Assembly: GCA_003522105.1 (NCBI GenBank)
Contig: DPGF01000105.1
Coordinates: forward strand, 2,405-9,724
Source of the DNA: Oscillibacter sp.
Lineage (GTDB): Bacteria > Bacillota > Clostridia > Oscillospirales > Oscillospiraceae
Direction of reading: 5' to 3'
DNA length: 7,320 nucleotides
Position numbers and translations under genes: made by a program
Shown here: positions 1 to 6,172 of the stretch, piece after piece
Position numbering within the stretch: position 1 is the stretch's first letter
How the letters are laid out: every line of letters starts with the position of its first letter
The notes under the pieces: model-generated
What the model saw: the letters and a program-made list of their open reading frames with translations, nothing else
Databases searched by the model: none
What the model was told of the DNA's origin: nothing

Positions 1-1
1 C

Positions 2-23
2 GGGAGCCTCTATTGAGGCTCCC
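2..23 (-). terminator. Stem-loop, probable end-of-operon terminator
   Basis: GGGAGCCTC (2-10) and GAGGCTCCC (15-23) form a perfect 9-bp, GC-rich stem with a TATT loop. It lies about 70 bases past the stop codon of the NlpC/P60 gene, the last minus-strand gene seen, so it is well placed to end the transfer operon or separate it from the next gene. A minus-strand U-tract would lie left of base 1 and cannot be seen. On the plus strand the hairpin is followed by a moderately T-rich run (bases 24-33), so it could also work for transcripts arriving from the left. The hairpin is certain. Its function and direction are inferred. Confidence 0.5.
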
Positions 24-37
24 TGCCTTTCTCTGTA

Positions 38-54
38 TATCATGGAGCATGATA
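38..54. repeat. Short palindrome downstream of the NlpC/P60 gene
   Basis: TATCATG (38-44) and CATGATA (48-54) are perfect inverted repeats around GAG. The element lies between the NlpC/P60 stop codon and the terminator-like hairpin at 2-23. It could be part of a double-hairpin 3' end that stabilises the transcript, a protein-binding site, or chance. No gene is visible in bases 1-91; the only open frames on the minus strand here are a few codons long or run off the edge without a ribosome binding site. Confidence 0.3.
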
Positions 55-91
55 GCAATCAACTATGAACACATCTCCATGCGCACATTTC

Positions 92-2131
92 TCAATCCGC
101 AAAATACTCGGGCCTGCCTATCGAGGTGAAGCCGATCTTCCCAGTCACCACCACATTATTCGCGCCACTGGCGCAGTGGATGATCATGATATTACCGCCG
201 CTGTCAAAGCCGCAAACAATACCGACATGGCTGTCACCCGGATAAAAGACAAGGTCTCCCGGCTGGGCGTCACTCCAAGCAATAGGCGTACAGTAGCTGT
301 GCTGCGCGGTGGCCCCGCCGCCATGCCCAATGACGTATTGTCCGCCGCTCTGGTTGTAGAATACCCAATCCACCATTCCCGAACAATCCAGTCCGAAGGG
401 CCGCACAGTGCCGGTGGTGGAGCTGCCCTCGGCTGTGACCTCCATCGGCATTCCCCAGCGGGAGTCCCAGCCAATTACCAAAGATTTTCCTCCCCAAAAA
501 TAATGGACTCTGCCCAAGAGCTGATATGCTGTCAGCACAACTTCTCTGCGTGCCTCGCTGAGATCGGCGGGGAGGTTTTCCATGATCTTCGCTACCTCGT
601 CGGGACTCAGCTCAATGTCCTGGTAGCTGCCGGTGAGCGCCGCGAATAGTTCCTGATACTCTGGCTGCATGAGTTCTTCCAGCAGCTTTCGCTGATCTGC
701 GTTGAATCGGTACTCATCCGCCATCTGCAGGTAATCCTTTACCGTGACGGTGATGCGCAGGATGACGGTGTCACCCTCATCTTCACCGCCCGAGACAGTC
801 TCGAGATGGTAGGAGATCGCGTTCATGTCCCAGAAGATTTCACGAAGGATCTCCATTTTTTCTTCGGTCAGCGTAGCGACCTCATCCGGCGAAGCGTTGT
901 CCGTGGTGGTCCGCACAGCATAAACAGCCAGCACATCCCGCCAGTTCGCCACCATAGCGGCACTGCCCGCGTTGTCCATATCCAGTTCGTCATAGGAGTT
1001 CTCCGCCTTGATCTGCTCGATCCGAGCGGCGAACTCGCCGTTCAATACGCTGACAGCTTCCGGCATGGTGTAGCCGGTACCGCTGTCCTCTCCGGAGAAA
1101 AAGATCCCAAAAGGCGACACGATCAGAAGTCCAATCAGGCAAATCACCAGCACCATGGCTACAGCTGTGCTCCCACCAGCCGCTATTGCCGCAAGCAAGT
1201 TTTGGGCAGCGGCAATGATGGAGCGCAGCGCGCAGCCCGCCGCCTGTGCGGTTTTCTGCACCGCGGTTTCTGCCATTTTTGTCGTCTGTTGCCGCAGGGC
1301 CATCTGCATGGCTGCTTCTCTGGCAACATAATTCCCAACCGTAGCCGCATGGGCGGTGGAGGAGCGCACAGCCTGTTCGGCGGACTGCACGGCAGATTTG
1401 CCACCTTCACGGACTTTCGGCATGATCCCTGCGGCGTGCTCCGGTGCTTTCGGTTCGGGGATCCGATGCTTCTTCGGCGGCTGGATGCTGCCGCGCTCTT
1501 TGATTCTGCCCCTGCTGGTTGGCTTGAAACCTTCCGTACGCAGCGAATCTCCACGCAGATCATCCTGGTGCCGGAACCGCCGCTCTGCCCGCCTGCGCTG
1601 CGCCTGCTGGCGGGACGCTTTGCGGCCCTGCTCTTGAATGAATGTCTGCTGGCCCTGCCGCTGCGACTCAGGCGCTGACGTTACAGCGGTCTCGCCCTGT
1701 GCGCTGATATAGGCATTCTTCGTCTTGACTGCCTGCTTCATAGCCGCCTGCCGTGCCTGCTCCCGCACTGGCGGTGAGGGCGCTCTTGCCCTCGCCGCGT
1801 CAGTCTCTCTGGTGCGGATGACAGGCGGCACGTCGCTGTTGGAGCTGGGGGCAGAGGCGTCACCCTGGGGTGACGCGCTCTGCTCCGTGTTTTTCTTCTT
1901 GCGCTGCTTCAGCAGTTCCTTTTCGGCGCGGTGCAGGCCACTGGCGGCGGTGTCCTCAATGGCGTCGCCGCCATATTCATCCCGCCGCCCCTGCTGGGCG
2001 GTATCCCGGAGCTGAGTCCGCAGACGCTCCGAGCCGTCATCCAACACCTTGCGCAAAAGCTCCTTTGGAGCGGATACAGCTTTCTCTTTGACACGCTCAC
2101 CCAGCGCCAGTTTTTCTTTAATTTTCTCCAT
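92..2131 (-). CDS. Membrane-anchored NlpC/P60 cell-wall hydrolase of the transfer machine (CD1108-like)
   Basis: 679 residues. The C-terminal third is an NlpC/P60 (C40) cysteine peptidase: catalytic Cys583 in LDCSGMVDW, His635 in PGDSHVGIV, third polar residue His652 in MIIHCASG. Such enzymes cut peptide stems of peptidoglycan, here presumably to open a path for the conjugation channel. One membrane segment lies at about 320-345. Before it are about 300 residues rich in Arg, Lys, Gln and Ala, probably disordered and cytoplasmic. A helical stalk with WRDVLAVYAV (397-406) joins membrane and catalytic domain outside. No transglycosylase domain is recognisable, unlike two-domain CwlT-type enzymes. 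The ATG lies 6 bases after the virB4 stop (tandem TGA TAG) and has no clear Shine-Dalgarno, so translation is probably coupled to virB4. The next in-frame alternatives would remove the conserved N-terminus without gaining a ribosome site. The gene order matches the CD1108 gene of clostridial conjugative transposons. The function is sure for the enzyme domain; the role in transfer is inferred from family and context. Confidence 0.9.
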   Translation of the reverse strand: MEKIKEKLALGERVKEKAVSAPKELLRKVLDDGSERLRTQLRDTAQQGRRDEYGGDAIEDTAASGLHRAEKELLKQRKKKNTEQSASPQGDASAPSSNSDVPPVIRTRETDAARARAPSPPVREQARQAAMKQAVKTKNAYISAQGETAVTSAPESQRQGQQTFIQEQGRKASRQQAQRRRAERRFRHQDDLRGDSLRTEGFKPTSRGRIKERGSIQPPKKHRIPEPKAPEHAAGIMPKVREGGKSAVQSAEQAVRSSTAHAATVGNYVAREAAMQMALRQQTTKMAETAVQKTAQAAGCALRSIIAAAQNLLAAIAAGGSTAVAMVLVICLIGLLIVSPFGIFFSGEDSGTGYTMPEAVSVLNGEFAARIEQIKAENSYDELDMDNAGSAAMVANWRDVLAVYAVRTTTDNASPDEVATLTEEKMEILREIFWDMNAISYHLETVSGGEDEGDTVILRITVTVKDYLQMADEYRFNADQRKLLEELMQPEYQELFAALTGSYQDIELSPDEVAKIMENLPADLSEARREVVLTAYQLLGRVHYFWGGKSLVIGWDSRWGMPMEVTAEGSSTTGTVRPFGLDCSGMVDWVFYNQSGGQYVIGHGGGATAQHSYCTPIAWSDAQPGDLVFYPGDSHVGIVCGFDSGGNIMIIHCASGANNVVVTGKIGFTSIGRPEYFAD
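1851..1883. repeat. Long palindrome inside the NlpC/P60 coding sequence
   Basis: GCAGAG-GCGTCACCC (1851-1865) pairs with GGGTGACGC (1868-1876) and CTCTGC (1878-1883), with a single unpaired base at 1877 and a 2-base centre. This gives up to 15 paired positions. It lies in frame and encodes part of a low-complexity, Ser/Ala/Pro-rich linker around residues 83-94 of the hydrolase. It has no T-run after it on the minus strand, so it is not a typical terminator. It may be an mRNA structure, a remnant of a small palindromic insertion, or a by-product of biased composition. Confidence 0.55.
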
Positions 2132-2137
2132 GGGCTA

Positions 2138-4471
2138 TCACGCAGCCAGATCCGAGGGCTTTGTGGTCATCAAGCGGTAGAGCCTGTTCTTGGGGAAATG
2201 ATCCACAAAAGGCACGATAGCGCTTCCGCACTTGATGAGCCCACGCCCGGAGTCCACATTGGTGATGTAGGAGAGCTGATTATCCGAGATGTTCAGCAGG
2301 CGCGCCAGTTCCTCCCGGTCTGTAGCCGCCTGGTTCAGCATGATGAGGAATTCACTGTTTGCCAGCATGGTGCGGGCCGTGTGGGACTGCAGCAGGTCCT
2401 CGATATTCTGGCTGATTCCCGTTCCGCAAGCCTGATACTTTCTCATACGTTTCCACAGGGTGAAGAGGAAATTGGCGCTGTACTCATGCTGGAACAGCAG
2501 GTAGATCTCATCAATATAGATCCAGGTGTTGCGCTTCAGCCCACGGTTGCGGATGATGCGGTTGAAGATGCTGTCCAGCACCACCAGCATCCCCACCGGC
2601 AGGAGCTGCTTGCCAAGGTCTCGGATATCGTAGCAGAGGATACGGGCATTGGTGTCCACATTGGTGGGCTTGGCGAAGGTGTTGAGACTGCCGTCTGTAA
2701 ACAGCTCAATGGCCAGCGCCACATCCTGTGCTTCCTTTTCCGGCTGGCGGAGCAGCTCGGCGTGGAAGTCCTGCAAGGTGGGGACCGCGCCGTGATAGCC
2801 GCTGCGGATATAGTCCCGGTACACCTGCGCGGTGCAGCGGTCGATGACGGATTTTTCCTTGGCAGACAGCTTGCCCGCCCCAATGAGCTGTTCACAGAGG
2901 GAGAGCAGGAACTCGGATTTCAGCACCACGGGGTTCTCTCCGTCCCCATAGCCCTGCTCCATATCCATGGCGTTGATATGGTTGGGAGATGTGGCGGAGA
3001 TGTTGATGACCTGGCCGCCCAGTCCTTCGATGAGGGGGCGGTACTCCGACTCCGGATCGATGACGATGATATCGTCCTGCGTGGACAGCGCCAGTGACAC
3101 CATCTCCTTCTTGGCGCTGAAGGATTTACCGGAGCCGGAGACGCCCAGAATGAATGCGTTGCCGTTGAGAAGCTGCCTGCGGTCCGCCACGATGAGATTT
3201 TTGCTGATGGCGTTCTGCCCGTAGTACACGCCGCCACGGTCCCAGATCTCCTGGGCCTTAAAGGGCATGAGGACAGCCAGCGCTTCCGTGGTCAGAGTAC
3301 GCAGAGCATCGATGCGGCGCAGGCCCAGCGGCAGCGCCGTCACCAGCCCGTCCGCCTGCTGCCAGTTCAGTGTCGTGAGCTGACAGAGGTGCTTGCGGGC
3401 AACGGACTGGAGCGTTTCCGTATCACTGTCCAGTTCTTCCTTGCTGTCTGCCAGATGCACCAGCGTCACCACGGCAAACATCATCCGCTGGTCGCGGGTG
3501 GTGAGATCGTCCAGCATCTCACGGGTCTCCTTGCGCTGCTGCTCCAGATCGTAGGGGACAACGGCAGAAAAGTTATTGTTAGCGTTCTGCCGGCGCTGCC
3601 AGTTGGTCACATTGGTCTCCACACCCAGCAGGCGATTCTGCATCTCCCGCACCGCCTCATCGGTAGGAACAGGGATGATGTCAATGGACAGCATGAGACT
3701 GCGGTTCAGGCTGGTAAGCTCATTGATCATGGAATCCTTGATGTAGCTGGCATACTCCTTCAAAAAAAGCACCCGGCCATATTTACCGCCCATGATAAAA
3801 TGATCCTTTTTGAATTCCATGCTGTCCGGGCAGATGGCGTCCTTGAAGGAGCGTCCGTTCTTCATGCTCTCCCGGAGGTCAAAGCGGAACTCGCTTTCCT
3901 CGCCCACACGGTAGAAATCATGCAGGATGTGGAGACGGTCTGCCGCATCCAGTTCCTCGCAGCGAGAGTCCATGTGGTTCAGACGGGAAGAGGCGTCATG
4001 GACCGTGCGGTCAAAAAACGCGCGGGCTTCCTCCACATTTTTCTTGTGGACGGACAGTGTGATGTAGCGCTCCTGCACCACACTGTTGGATGAGTCCGTT
4101 ACCTTATCCAGCAGCATGGCGTTGTATTCCTTACGCCCGCCGTCCAGATCATCTCCCTTGGGCGGGATGAGGATCTCCTGCTCAAAATTGCGCCGGTCCA
4201 GGCGCTTATTGTTGATGGTGATCTTCGTGGTGGAGCCGGTGTCCAGTGCGTTCAGCAGCTCGGAATAGCTGAGAAACATGGCTGTCTTATCCTCTTTCGA
4301 GGCAATGGCATAATTGATGTCGCTAAAACGCAGTGTTTTAGAATACTTGCTGCCAAATTGAAAGACCCCATCCGGCCAGATGCGGCGGATGGGGATGATG
4401 TCCTGTACAGATTTCGGAACCGTAAATCTTTCTTTGTCCTGCTTCAGTGTATTTTGCAGAGTTTTAATCAA
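2138..4471 (-). CDS. virB4: VirB4-like conjugation ATPase (CD1110-like)
   Basis: 777 residues, the usual size for VirB4/TraE-type AAA+ ATPases, which power assembly and substrate transfer of type IV secretion systems at the inner face of the membrane. Visible motifs: Walker A GVSGSGKSFS (443-452), the conserved strand DIIVIDPESEY (467-477), Walker B IYIDEI (651-656) and the C-terminal TGISQNIEDLL (684-694). The N-terminal half (about 1-400) is the family-specific domain. There is no membrane segment, so it is probably peripheral, held by the PrgI protein encoded just upstream. The start is TTG: it is preceded by AAAGGAGG (4481-4488) at 9 bases, and the first internal Met is residue 64. The gene overlaps the end of prgI by 8 bases and is followed after 6 bases by the NlpC/P60 gene, indicating one translationally coupled unit. 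All motifs are intact. Confidence 0.96.
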   Translation of the reverse strand: MIKTLQNTLKQDKERFTVPKSVQDIIPIRRIWPDGVFQFGSKYSKTLRFSDINYAIASKEDKTAMFLSYSELLNALDTGSTTKITINNKRLDRRNFEQEILIPPKGDDLDGGRKEYNAMLLDKVTDSSNSVVQERYITLSVHKKNVEEARAFFDRTVHDASSRLNHMDSRCEELDAADRLHILHDFYRVGEESEFRFDLRESMKNGRSFKDAICPDSMEFKKDHFIMGGKYGRVLFLKEYASYIKDSMINELTSLNRSLMLSIDIIPVPTDEAVREMQNRLLGVETNVTNWQRRQNANNNFSAVVPYDLEQQRKETREMLDDLTTRDQRMMFAVVTLVHLADSKEELDSDTETLQSVARKHLCQLTTLNWQQADGLVTALPLGLRRIDALRTLTTEALAVLMPFKAQEIWDRGGVYYGQNAISKNLIVADRRQLLNGNAFILGVSGSGKSFSAKKEMVSLALSTQDDIIVIDPESEYRPLIEGLGGQVINISATSPNHINAMDMEQGYGDGENPVVLKSEFLLSLCEQLIGAGKLSAKEKSVIDRCTAQVYRDYIRSGYHGAVPTLQDFHAELLRQPEKEAQDVALAIELFTDGSLNTFAKPTNVDTNARILCYDIRDLGKQLLPVGMLVVLDSIFNRIIRNRGLKRNTWIYIDEIYLLFQHEYSANFLFTLWKRMRKYQACGTGISQNIEDLLQSHTARTMLANSEFLIMLNQAATDREELARLLNISDNQLSYITNVDSGRGLIKCGSAIVPFVDHFPKNRLYRLMTTKPSDLAA

Positions 4472-4817
4472 GTTTGAGAGCCTCCTTTATCGTTGAATTT
4501 TCCAGAGCTTTGGCGTATATGTTGTCCGATTTGAACACGAGCCTGCGGGGAAACAGGAATTCAGAGCGGATATACGCGAGCAGAAAGCGTTCCAGCGTCA
4601 TGCCGTTATACTGAAAAAAGCCGCCCATGGCAAAGGGAAAGGCTGCAAGCACGCAGACCCAGCCGATCTCCCCATTTCTCAGCACAGGGCGCAGGCCGAA
4701 ATATACGCCCACTGCCACGGCGACCGCCAGCAGTGCGAACAGCAACTGCCGTAGGGACAGGCCGAAGAATAGACTCTCCTGGTAATTTCGTACTTCTTTG
4801 TTGATGCGGACCTCCAA
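4464..4817 (-). CDS. prgI: PrgI-family (VirB3-like) membrane protein (CD1111-like)
   Basis: 117 residues. A short N-terminal segment (MEVRINKEVRNYQESLFFGLS) leads into two close membrane helices at about 23-43 and 52-70, then a cytoplasmic tail with the family-typical GMTLERFLLAYIRSEFL stretch (72-88). PrgI-family proteins are the Gram-positive counterparts of VirB3 and sit next to, or dock, VirB4, which is exactly the next gene here. The start is TTG, supported by a Shine-Dalgarno GGAGGTGAT (4821-4829) with 7 bases between GGAGG and TTG; there is no other Met before residue 60. The gene starts the prgI-virB4-nlpC block. Its upstream region is shared with a divergent plus-strand gene, so this block may be transcribed by read-through from virB6 or from an unseen promoter of its own. 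I see no convincing minus-strand promoter in 4818-4920. Confidence 0.9.
   Translation of the reverse strand: MEVRINKEVRNYQESLFFGLSLRQLLFALLAVAVAVGVYFGLRPVLRNGEIGWVCVLAAFPFAMGGFFQYNGMTLERFLLAYIRSEFLFPRRLVFKSDNIYAKALENSTIKEALKLD
4469..4488 (-). promoter_or_regulatory. Ribosome binding site fixing the TTG start of virB4
   Basis: AAAGGAGG on the minus strand (4488 to 4481), then 9 bases, then TTG (4471-4469). The start lies within the last codons of prgI (CTT GAT TAA read in the other frame as TTG ATT AAA). The quality of the site and the absence of any ATG or GTG in range make TTG the best start. Confidence 0.85.
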
Positions 4818-4829
4818 TAGATCACCTCC
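4815..4829 (-). promoter_or_regulatory. Ribosome binding site fixing the TTG start of prgI
   Basis: GGAGGTGAT on the minus strand (4829 to 4821) is a full-length match to the 16S rRNA 3' end. It is followed by CTA and the TTG start at 4817-4815. The same site sequence precedes virB6 (6112-6120), where the start is a normal ATG. Confidence 0.8.
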
Positions 4830-4848
4830 AAGTTTTTTCTGAGTTTTG

Positions 4849-4877
4849 CTGAACAGACTCTTGCTTTGTCTGTGCAG
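4849..4877. promoter_or_regulatory. Dyad-symmetric element over the plus-strand promoter, candidate operator
   Basis: CTGAACAGAC (4849-4858) and GTCTGTGCAG (4868-4877) are inverted repeats with one mismatch in ten, separated by 9 bases. The centres of the arms lie 19 bp apart, close to two helical turns, as expected for a dimeric DNA-binding protein. The spacer contains TTGCTT, the proposed -35 of the plus-strand gene, so a bound protein would control that promoter. On the minus strand the same element would form a hairpin in the prgI leader, but no U-run follows, so a terminator is unlikely. Confidence 0.45.
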
Positions 4878-4889
4878 TCATGGTACTAT
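4861..4889 (+). promoter_or_regulatory. Sigma-A-type promoter for the plus-strand membrane protein gene
   Basis: TTGCTT (4861-4866) lies 17 bases before TACTAT (4884-4889), and the -10 box has the extended TGN motif (TGG, 4881-4883). The spacing is optimal. The -35 is weak (3 of 6 consensus), the -10 moderate (4 of 6), helped by the TGN. Transcription would begin near 4896, giving a leader of about 25 bases that contains the Shine-Dalgarno AAGGAGG (4905-4911). Confidence 0.5.
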
Positions 4890-4920
4890 GCCACAAACTC
4901 GATGAAGGAGGTCGTGACAC

Positions 4921-5259
4921 ATGATCGCTTTTCTGATGATCGCCGGGCTTGGCGTCCTGGCGCTTCTCTCCCGGCTGGCCGCGCTGACGCGGATGACCAT
5001 CCCGCTTTTGTACACCGTGTCCATGCTGACGGTGTTCCACGGCTGGTATCGCACCCATACCGTGCTGGCAGACCGCATCCTGTTCGCTCTTGTAGGGCTG
5101 GTGGTGCTGTCCTGGCTGCTTTCGCTGATCCGCTTTGTCTGCGATCTTGTTATGCAGGCACGGGATGACGCTGCCGCTATGGAGTATTTCTCCTACCGTG
5201 TTCGCAAAGCACGGGAGAACGGCGAAGACACCGTCAGCACAGAGGGTCTGTGGCGCTGA
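4921..5259 (+). CDS. Small three-helix membrane protein of unknown function, opposite to the operon
   Basis: 112 residues, not recognised. Likely membrane helices at about 1-17, 26-41 and 53-74 are followed by a charged, probably cytoplasmic helical tail (75-112, with ARDDAAAMEYFSYRVRKAREN). Arg18 and Arg24 after helix 1 and Arg71 after helix 3 suggest outside N-terminus and inside C-terminus. The start is well supported: AAGGAGG (4905-4911), 9 bases, ATG, with a promoter-like sequence just upstream. Reading this strand gives a coherent hydrophobic protein with GC-rich third positions; the opposing frame gives a His/Gln-rich product typical of a shadow. It is the only plus-strand gene in the window and stops one base before the virB6 stop codon. 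Its own promoter and position inside the transfer operon would suit an entry-exclusion or immunity-like protein, or a regulator of transfer, but no sequence feature proves either. A weak likeness to MrpF-type antiporter subunits (ADR followed by a helix) is probably chance. Confidence 0.8.
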   Translation: MIAFLMIAGLGVLALLSRLAALTRMTIPLLYTVSMLTVFHGWYRTHTVLADRILFALVGLVVLSWLLSLIRFVCDLVMQARDDAAAMEYFSYRVRKARENGEDTVSTEGLWR

Positions 5260-5260
5260 A

Positions 5261-6106
5261 TCAGCCAAGGCCCATCAGCTCCCGGATGATGCGGTCGCTC
5301 ATCTTGATCGCGCCTACCAGCACCAGCATATTGAAGATCAGCTCACCCACATAGTTCCATACGATGGTGGCTGCCGCCAGCGTATCGTCCGCGATGGCGG
5401 GCGGGGACGAGGCAAAGGCAGAGAAGATCACACAGGCCAATACGATGACACAGCCCTCCAGACAGATGGCGGCATAGCTTTTCAAAAAGGCTACGCCGAT
5501 ACTGCTGGAGGGCTGCCCCGCAAAGCTGGCCAGCGGGATGGGTGCGATGGCCGTTGCGATATAGAGCTTAAAAAAGCGGCTATATACCGTCAGTATCATG
5601 ACAAGGGAGAGTACCCAGATAAAGAGCGAGCCCAGCAGCGTCACCGCCCAAAGGGGGATGGAGTCAATAAAGCCCACATCCTCGATGACACTCACCAGTT
5701 CATCCGGTAATGTGGTGGCAGACATCGCCGTCAGCCCGGAGGAATCCATGATGGTCGTCACCATGCCCTGGGCAACACGAAACGCGCCGGTCATCAGCTC
5801 CATGCCCCACGACACCGCCGCCTGCGCCAGCACAAAGCGGATGAAGCATTTGAAGGCCACCTCCGGCTTCTTCATCTCGGTGAAGCTGCCGCAGGTCTTG
5901 ACCACGCCCATTACGAAAAACAGCACCAACAGCGCATACCCCACAGCTTTTAATCCATCGTTGATATTCACGATGACATTCCAGACACCGCCGCCCTTGA
6001 AATTCTCCGGCGATGTGGTGATGAGCTGCCAGATCTCCTCCAGTCTGCCGTTCCACATCTCCAGCGCAGAGTTCAGGTTGTCAATGATCCAGTTTCCACT
6101 TCCCAT
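5261..6106 (-). CDS. virB6: VirB6/TrbL-like conjugation channel protein (CD1112-like)
   Basis: 281 residues with about six hydrophobic segments: roughly 51-70, 85-106, 150-176, 179-195, 211-232 and 245-267. The stretch SRFFKLYIATAIAPIPLASF (176-195) is the kind of conserved core seen in VirB6/TrbL polytopic proteins of type IV secretion systems, which form the inner-membrane part of the DNA channel. The first about 45 residues are amphipathic (WIIDNLNSALEMWNGRLEEIW) with no signal peptide. The ATG start is preceded by AGGAGGTGAT with 9 bases between GGAGG and ATG. Upstream lies the Maff2-family gene, separated by 66 bases with a stem-loop. Downstream its stop codon is one base from the stop codon of a convergent plus-strand gene, leaving no room for a terminator between them. 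It is intact by length and hydrophobic pattern. The family assignment rests on context plus these patterns. Confidence 0.88.
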   Translation of the reverse strand: MGSGNWIIDNLNSALEMWNGRLEEIWQLITTSPENFKGGGVWNVIVNINDGLKAVGYALLVLFFVMGVVKTCGSFTEMKKPEVAFKCFIRFVLAQAAVSWGMELMTGAFRVAQGMVTTIMDSSGLTAMSATTLPDELVSVIEDVGFIDSIPLWAVTLLGSLFIWVLSLVMILTVYSRFFKLYIATAIAPIPLASFAGQPSSSIGVAFLKSYAAICLEGCVIVLACVIFSAFASSPPAIADDTLAAATIVWNYVGELIFNMLVLVGAIKMSDRIIRELMGLG

Positions 6107-6130
6107 TCAAAATCACCTCCTGCGGGAAGA

Positions 6131-6166
6131 AATAAGGGGCGCAGTCTAAACGCTGCTCCCCTTATT
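6131..6166 (-). terminator. Stem-loop between the Maff2-family gene and virB6 (attenuator or 3' stabiliser)
   Basis: AATAAGGGG (6131-6139) pairs with CCCCTTATT (6158-6166), and inside it GCAG (6141-6144) with CTGC (6153-6156), giving 13 pairs with one internal mismatch and an 8-base loop. On the minus strand it begins 6 bases after the Maff2-family stop codon and runs into the U-rich stretch TTATTTCTTCC, so it resembles a leaky intrinsic terminator. It probably sets the ratio of the small protein to downstream channel proteins or protects the 3' end of its message. On the plus strand a T-rich run also follows, so antisense transcripts from the gene at 4921 could stop here. Confidence 0.65.
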
Positions 6167-6172
6167 CGATTT

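Noticed and set aside
806..1678. Plus-strand open frame of 290 codons opposite the NlpC/P60 gene
   Set aside because: It is antisense to the membrane and linker region of the hydrolase. The predicted protein is Arg/His/Cys-rich and shows no coherent structure or ribosome binding site.
1931..3097. Long plus-strand open frame (388 codons) across the virB4-nlpC junction
   Set aside because: It is antisense to two well-supported genes, has no Shine-Dalgarno, and its product is a His/Gln/Val-rich mix without domain pattern, as expected of a shadow in GC-rich DNA.
3389..4093. Plus-strand open frame of 234 codons opposite virB4
   Set aside because: It mirrors the N-terminal half of an intact VirB4 and is His/Gln-rich with no start signals.
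4323..4341. Inverted repeat CTAAAAC / GTTTTAG inside the start of virB4
   Set aside because: Only 7 bases per arm within well-conserved coding sequence (SKTLRFSD); likely chance.
4921..5259. Nested gene as an MrpF/PhaF-type cation antiporter subunit
   Set aside because: A short ADR motif before a helix and the three-helix size resemble MrpF, but the motif sits before the third helix instead of the second, and no other Mrp genes are present.
4822..5268. Minus-strand open frame of 148 codons opposite the small plus-strand gene
   Set aside because: It would restore uniform operon polarity, but its product is His/Gln/Pro-rich and low-complexity. The plus-strand reading has a promoter, Shine-Dalgarno and a clean membrane-protein pattern.
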